From: an uncultured Ancrocorticia sp.
GTDB lineage: Bacteria; Actinomycetota; Actinomycetes; Actinomycetales; Actinomycetaceae
DNA length: 9,213 bases
Direction: 5' to 3'
Assembly (NCBI GenBank): GCA_905373325.1
Contig: CAJPTB010000055.1
Coordinates: 1-9,213, forward strand
The translations under genes were made by a program, and so were the position numbers. The first letter of the stretch is position 1. Each line of letters opens with the position of its first letter. Below are positions 6,216 through 9,213 of this stretch, one piece after another. The notes beneath the pieces are model-generated. The model made no database searches. It was given only the letters and a program-made list of their open reading frames with translations, and was not told the DNA's origin.

Positions 6216-7040
6216 TTATAGCAGGAGTTCGAGGACGAGGGCGAGGCCGTCGGCGTCGACGCCTGTGGTGACGGCGTCGGCGACCTGCTTGACTGACGGG
6301 CCGGCGTCGCCCATTGCCACGCCGAGGCCTGCCCAGCCGAGCATCTCGACGTCGTTGCCGCCGTCGCCCACCGCAAGCGTGGAAGACGGCGCGGTGCCGC
6401 AGCTCTGCCTGACATCCTCCAACGCGGCAGCCTTCGAGACGCCCTCGGGGGAGACGTCGAGCCAGGCCGTCCAGCCGATCGCATACTCGACGCCGCGCAA
6501 ACCAGCCGCGTGCACCGCGTCCATGAGCTCGCCCGCGCCCATGCCCGGGTAGCGAACCGTCAAGCGGGTAGCGTCGGGGACCGCCAGTTCGTCGATCGGG
6601 ACGACGACGGACGGCCCCGTCAGCTCGCCGTCCGGGAAATGCGCGGTCAAGCGCCGCGGTTCGTCGAGCGACTCCACCGCGTACAGCGCCTCGGGAAGCT
6701 CGGCGTGCAAAGCCGCGACCTGCCGTGAGGGATCGAAGGTGTGGACGTTGAACGCCTCATCCCGCGCCAAATCCAGCGTGATCGCCCCGTTGGAACACAC
6801 GGCCAGCCCGTCGGCGATGCCGACCTTGTCCAGAGCCTCGCGAGTGCCGTAGATGCCCCTGCCGGTGGCCAGGCAAATCCGCGTCCCCGCCCGCATATGC
6901 GCGGCGATCGCCTCGCCCACCCGCGGCGAAAGCGTGTTGTTGTGCCGAAGAACCGTGCCGTCGATGTCAAGGGCCACAAACAGATCCGGCCCCGCCCCGG
7001 GCAGGCCGGATTCCTCAACCGCCTCGGCCAGAGACTTCAT
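6216..7040 (-). CDS. HAD-superfamily hydrolase, Cof-type phosphatase
   Basis: A 274-residue cytoplasmic haloacid dehalogenase-type phosphatase. Such enzymes hydrolyse phosphate esters, often sugar phosphates or phosphorylated cofactors, through an aspartyl-phosphate. All four motifs are present: motif I ALDIDGTVL (Asp25, Asp27), motif II CLATGRG (Thr59), motif III Lys203 in EGVSKAAAL, and motif IV AVGDGGNDVEML (Asp226, Asp230). The roughly 130-residue stretch between motifs II and III is the size of a Cof-type cap. ATG 7040 was chosen because homology begins there; the frame runs upstream another 111 codons to 7373 but that part is low-complexity and overlaps the serS end. There is no strong ribosome site and no TANNNT box near 7040, so it is probably cotranscribed from serS. 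Convergent with the islet gene, with 15 nt between stops. Substrate unknown. Confidence 0.88.
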   Translation of the reverse strand: MKSLAEAVEESGLPGAGPDLFVALDIDGTVLRHNNTLSPRVGEAIAAHMRAGTRICLATGRGIYGTREALDKVGIADGLAVCSNGAITLDLARDEAFNVHTFDPSRQVAALHAELPEALYAVESLDEPRRLTAHFPDGELTGPSVVVPIDELAVPDATRLTVRYPGMGAGELMDAVHAAGLRGVEYAIGWTAWLDVSPEGVSKAAALEDVRQSCGTAPSSTLAVGDGGNDVEMLGWAGLGVAMGDAGPSVKQVADAVTTGVDADGLALVLELLL

Positions 7041-7338
7041 GGCTGCAGCGGCCCGCGGTTCTTCTGAACTCTCGGCCAAAGGTTTCGGAGTCGCGGGTCT
7101 GCGCGAAGCCTCAGAAACGAGGAAAGGGTCTTCGCACTCGGCCGACGAACTGCCGCGGTTGCAGAAGGAACCCGAGGCTCTCGAAGGCAAACGGCGGCCG
7201 ACGGTTTCAGAGCCGTGAGGAGAGCCGGAACCGCCCGGCGTGCCGGGATCCGTCGGACGGCCTGCTCGGCTTCGGCGAGCGGCGGAAGGCTGCTCGCCGA
7301 ATGGCGAAGTCGAGCGTTTCTCGGAACCTAGGCGCTCG
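7041..7338. other. GC-rich spacer between serS and the HAD gene
   Basis: About 300 bases with no supported gene, though open in several frames because of high GC. It is rich in small inverted repeats: 7271-7301 (listed separately); CCCGGC/GCCGGG at 7234-7239 and 7242-7247; and GCGAAG/CTTCGC at 7103-7108 and 7130-7135, enclosing CCTC/GAGG. These may attenuate or process the serS-HAD transcript. Confidence 0.45.
7271..7301 (-). terminator. Perfect 10-bp hairpin just after serS
   Basis: TTCGGCGAGC (7271-7280) and GCTCGCCGAA (7292-7301) pair perfectly around an 11-nt loop, 37 nt past the serS stop on the minus strand. There is no T-run, which is common for high-GC actinobacterial terminators, so it could terminate, partly terminate or stabilise the serS message. 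Confidence 0.45.
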
Positions 7339-8601
7339 TCAGGCAACGGGCTCGAATCTCTCGCGCCCGCCAAGGTATGGCCGCAGCGCCTCGGGGATGT
7401 ACAGCGAGCCGTCGGCGCGCTGGTGGTTTTCGAACAGGGCGACCAGCCAACGCGTGGTCGCGAGGGTCCCGTTCAGCGTGGCCGCCGTGCGGGTCTCGCC
7501 GTCGAACCGCTCCCGGATTCCGAGCCGCCGCGCCTGGAAGGTGGTGCAATTCGACGTCGACGTGACCTCCATGAAGCGGTTCTGAGTGGGGAGCCAGGCC
7601 TCGCAGTCGAACTTCTGCGCGGCAGAGGAGCCCAGGTCGCCGGCGGCCGTGTTGATGACGCGGTAAGGGAGCTCGACCTTCGCGAGCATCTCCTCCTCCC
7701 ACGCGAGGAAGCGGCGATGCTCCTCCTCGGCCTCCTCCACGCGGCAGTAGGAGAACATCTCCACCTTGTTGAACTGGTGGACGCGAATGATCCCGCGCGT
7801 GTCCTTGCCGTAGGAGCCGGCCTCGCGGCGATAGCAGGAGGACCACCCGGCGTAGCGCAGTGGACCGTTCGAAAGGTCGACGATCTCGTCCTTGTGGTAT
7901 CCGGCCAGGGCCACCTCCGAGGTGCCCACAAGGTACTGGTCGTCCGCGGGAAGATAGTAGATCTCGTCCGAGTGCGCGCCCAGGAAGCCGGTTCCGGCCA
8001 TAATGTCGGGGTTGACGAGGGTCGGCGTGGTCATCATCGTGAAGCCGGCGGCCTCCGCCTGATCCACGGCCATCGTCAGCAGAGCGAGCTCGAGCCGCGC
8101 GCCCACGCCCTTGAGGTAGTAGAAGCGCGAGCCGGAGACCTTCGTGCCGCGCGCCATGTCGATCGCGTCGAGCGCCTCGGCGACGTCAAGGTGGTCCTTC
8201 GGCTCAAAGTCGAAGGCGCGAGGCTCGCCCACGTGCTTGAGGACCTCGTAATCCTCCTCGCCGCCGGCCGGAACGCCGTCCAGCACGATGTTCTGGATTG
8301 CCGCATTGGCCTGAAGATATTCCTGCTCGGCCTCGTTCGCCGCGGCCTCCAGCTCCTTGACGCGCTCGGCCAGCGCCTTCGCCTCGGCGAGGACGGCAGG
8401 GCGCTCCTCGGGGCTGGCCTTTCCGATCGAACGCGAGAGCTCCTTCTGCGAGGCACGGGTGGTCTCGAAGGCCTGAAGGGCCGACCTGCGGGCCTCGTCG
8501 GCGGCCAACAGCGCGTCAACCGAGGCCTCGTCGTTGCCGCGGCGACGCTGGGACTCGTGCACCGCATCGGGATTCTCACGTGCAAAGCGGATGTCGATCA
8601 T
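7339..8601 (-). CDS. serS: Serine--tRNA ligase (seryl-tRNA synthetase)
   Basis: Charges tRNA-Ser (and tRNA-Sec where present) with serine using ATP; cytoplasmic class II homodimer. The 420-residue length is normal. Residues about 27-102 form the antiparallel coiled-coil arm that grips the long variable arm of tRNA-Ser ([14 protein letters not shown] then [17 protein letters not shown]). Motif 1 lies around [12 protein letters not shown] (192-203), the serine pocket at VGTSEVAL (225-232), motif 2 at [20 protein letters not shown] (256-275), followed by QFNKVEMF, and motif 3 at [18 protein letters not shown] (377-394). The ATG at 8601 has no Shine-Dalgarno but TAGAAT lies 7 nt upstream, suggesting a leaderless message. 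It is divergent from the lipid kinase gene and upstream of the HAD gene. Confidence 0.98.
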   Translation of the reverse strand: MIDIRFARENPDAVHESQRRRGNDEASVDALLAADEARRSALQAFETTRASQKELSRSIGKASPEERPAVLAEAKALAERVKELEAAANEAEQEYLQANAAIQNIVLDGVPAGGEEDYEVLKHVGEPRAFDFEPKDHLDVAEALDAIDMARGTKVSGSRFYYLKGVGARLELALLTMAVDQAEAAGFTMMTTPTLVNPDIMAGTGFLGAHSDEIYYLPADDQYLVGTSEVALAGYHKDEIVDLSNGPLRYAGWSSCYRREAGSYGKDTRGIIRVHQFNKVEMFSYCRVEEAEEEHRRFLAWEEEMLAKVELPYRVINTAAGDLGSSAAQKFDCEAWLPTQNRFMEVTSTSNCTTFQARRLGIRERFDGETRTAATLNGTLATTRWLVALFENHQRADGSLYIPEALRPYLGGRERFEPVA

Positions 8602-8608
8602 GGGGACA

Positions 8609-8614
8609 ATTCTA
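8609..8614 (-). promoter_or_regulatory. Probable leaderless -10 box (TAGAAT) of serS
   Basis: Minus-strand TAGAAT fits TANNNT (5 of 6 to TATAAT) and ends 7 nt before the serS ATG, so transcription would begin at or just before the start codon. No Shine-Dalgarno is present. The -35 region is not recognisable. Confidence 0.6.
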
Positions 8615-8637
8615 CGTCGTTGCGCGCAGCGCTCGCA

Positions 8638-8687
8638 GATGACTCCTCTTACTCTTCGATCGCATTAACCTTAGAGCATGACATGGC
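8638..8687 (+). repeat. Left arm of perfect 50-bp inverted repeat
   Basis: This arm is the native serS/kinase intergenic DNA, including the first codons of the kinase gene. Its exact reverse complement is 9164-9213, with 476 bases between arms. Bases flanking the arms do not match. Confidence 0.95.
8666..8671 (+). promoter_or_regulatory. Probable leaderless -10 box (TAACCT) of the lipid kinase gene
   Basis: TAACCT fits TANNNT and lies 6 nt before ATG 8678, with no Shine-Dalgarno between. It is the third chromosomal gene here with this layout. No -35 is evident. Confidence 0.5.
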
Positions 8688-9202
8688 ATTGGTGGCTGAC
8701 GCTCACCCTGGCTCTTGCGGCTCTCTGCCTCTCGCTGCACAATCGCGCCTCAATCGGCGCCCTGAGGAGCCGACTCGTGCACGCCAACGCGGCGTCGGCG
8801 GGGATCCTGCCGCAGGAAACCGAGGGGACGGGCGAGAGAACGGTGGCCGTCGTCGTCAACCCCACGAAGATCGGGGACATGGGGGACCTCAAGGCGGTGG
8901 TCGAACAGGCCGCGGCCGACGCCGGATACTCCGCGACCCGCTGGTACGGCACGACCCCCGACGATCCGGGAGCGGGCCAAACCCGCGCCGCCTTGGCGGA
9001 GGGGCCCGCCGTGGTGATCGCCGCGGGCGGGGACGGGACGGTGCGCGCCGTCGCCGGGCAGCTCGCCGGAACCGACATTCCCCTGGGCATTCTTCCGCTC
9101 GGAACGGGAAATCTGCTGGCTCGCAACCTCAACCTGCCGCTCGGCTCCTCGCTCAGCAACCTCGCCATGTCATGCTCTAAGGTTAATGCGATCGAAGAGT
9201 AA
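8678..9202 (+). CDS. Diacylglycerol kinase / lipid kinase-like protein, C-terminus lost at the inverted repeat
   Basis: Members of the DAGK catalytic family phosphorylate diacylglycerol or related lipids with ATP at the membrane face. The frame has 174 codons. Residues 4-20 form one hydrophobic membrane segment (WHWWLTLTLALAALCLS). The catalytic domain begins at VAVVVNPTK (57-64), with the nucleotide-binding GGDGT at 117-121 and PLGTGNLLARN at 140-150. The family is normally about 300 residues or more, so roughly half is missing. Residues 163-174 ([12 protein letters not shown]) are encoded by the inverted repeat, that is, by the antisense of the gene's own upstream region, and are not family sequence. 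Genuine coding runs 8678-9163. ATG 8678 follows a TAACCT box by 6 nt. Truncation is probably an assembly or library artefact, not a biological break. Confidence 0.85.
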   Translation: MTWHWWLTLTLALAALCLSLHNRASIGALRSRLVHANAASAGILPQETEGTGERTVAVVVNPTKIGDMGDLKAVVEQAAADAGYSATRWYGTTPDDPGAGQTRAALAEGPAVVIAAGGDGTVRAVAGQLAGTDIPLGILPLGTGNLLARNLNLPLGSSLSNLAMSCSKVNAIEE

Positions 9203-9213
9203 GAGGAGTCATC
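9164..9213 (-). repeat. Right arm of perfect 50-bp inverted repeat at the window end
   Basis: An exact reverse complement of 8638-8687 that begins inside the kinase gene at codon 163 and ends at the last base of the window. Divergence before 9164 is immediate, apart from incidental matches. The true repeat may continue beyond the window. Confidence 0.95.

Noticed and set aside
7041..7373. 111-residue N-terminal extension of the HAD protein
   Set aside because: It is low-complexity, overlaps the serS 3' end and precedes the normal family start at ATG 7040; open only because of high GC.
7240..9180. 646-codon open frame on the plus strand across serS
   Set aside because: It lies antisense to serS, whose motifs are complete. 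The translation is Arg/Gly/Val/Leu-rich without domain signatures, as expected for a shadow frame in high-GC DNA.
1..9213. CRISPR array, tRNA/rRNA genes, riboswitches
   Set aside because: No regularly spaced repeats, no recognisable tRNA or rRNA sequence and no riboswitch-like element were seen on either strand by eye.

Overview
The window reads as chromosome of a high-GC actinobacterium (serS followed by a HAD phosphatase and opposite a diacylglycerol-kinase-like gene, very GC-rich codons, probable leaderless promoters), interrupted by a low-GC islet of about 4.6 kb. A sample line of the right flank (6301-6360) has 44 of 60 G/C; a line inside the islet (5221-5280) has 20 of 60. Species cannot be fixed; an Actinomyces-like host is only a guess.

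Layout. Left flank (1-1580), minus strand: a class I glutamine amidotransferase-like gene followed after 21 nt by a glutamate-cysteine ligase family 2 (GCS2) gene that runs off the left edge. The two look like one transcription unit from a probable leaderless promoter at 1575-1580. A 17-bp tandem duplication sits at their junction. Islet (about 1600-6205), plus strand: about 0.45 kb without a gene, then a heavily decayed gene (2069-3706), then about 0.9 kb without a convincing gene, then one intact 518-residue gene (4644-6200) of unknown function. Hand alignment shows the decayed gene is a paralogue of the intact one: N-terminal block, middle helix, glycine/alanine-rich hydrophobic segment and C-terminal block occur in the same order, broken by at least two A-tract frameshifts and several stops. 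No integrase, transposase or attachment repeat was seen. Right flank (6216-9213): a Cof-type HAD phosphatase and serS on the minus strand, and a divergent diacylglycerol/lipid kinase-like gene on the plus strand.

The last 50 bases (9164-9213) are a perfect reverse complement of 8638-8687, the serS/kinase intergenic region. This cuts the kinase off after residue 162 and most likely marks a chimeric or fold-back contig end.

The flanking genes are housekeeping: tRNA-Ser charging, phosphate ester hydrolysis, lipid phosphorylation, gamma-glutamyl chemistry. The islet is accessory. Its intact product has no signal peptide but has a WFG motif, long predicted helices and a central hydrophobic segment. 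That suggests a secreted or membrane-inserting protein (type VII secretion substrate or helical pore-former), which is inference only.
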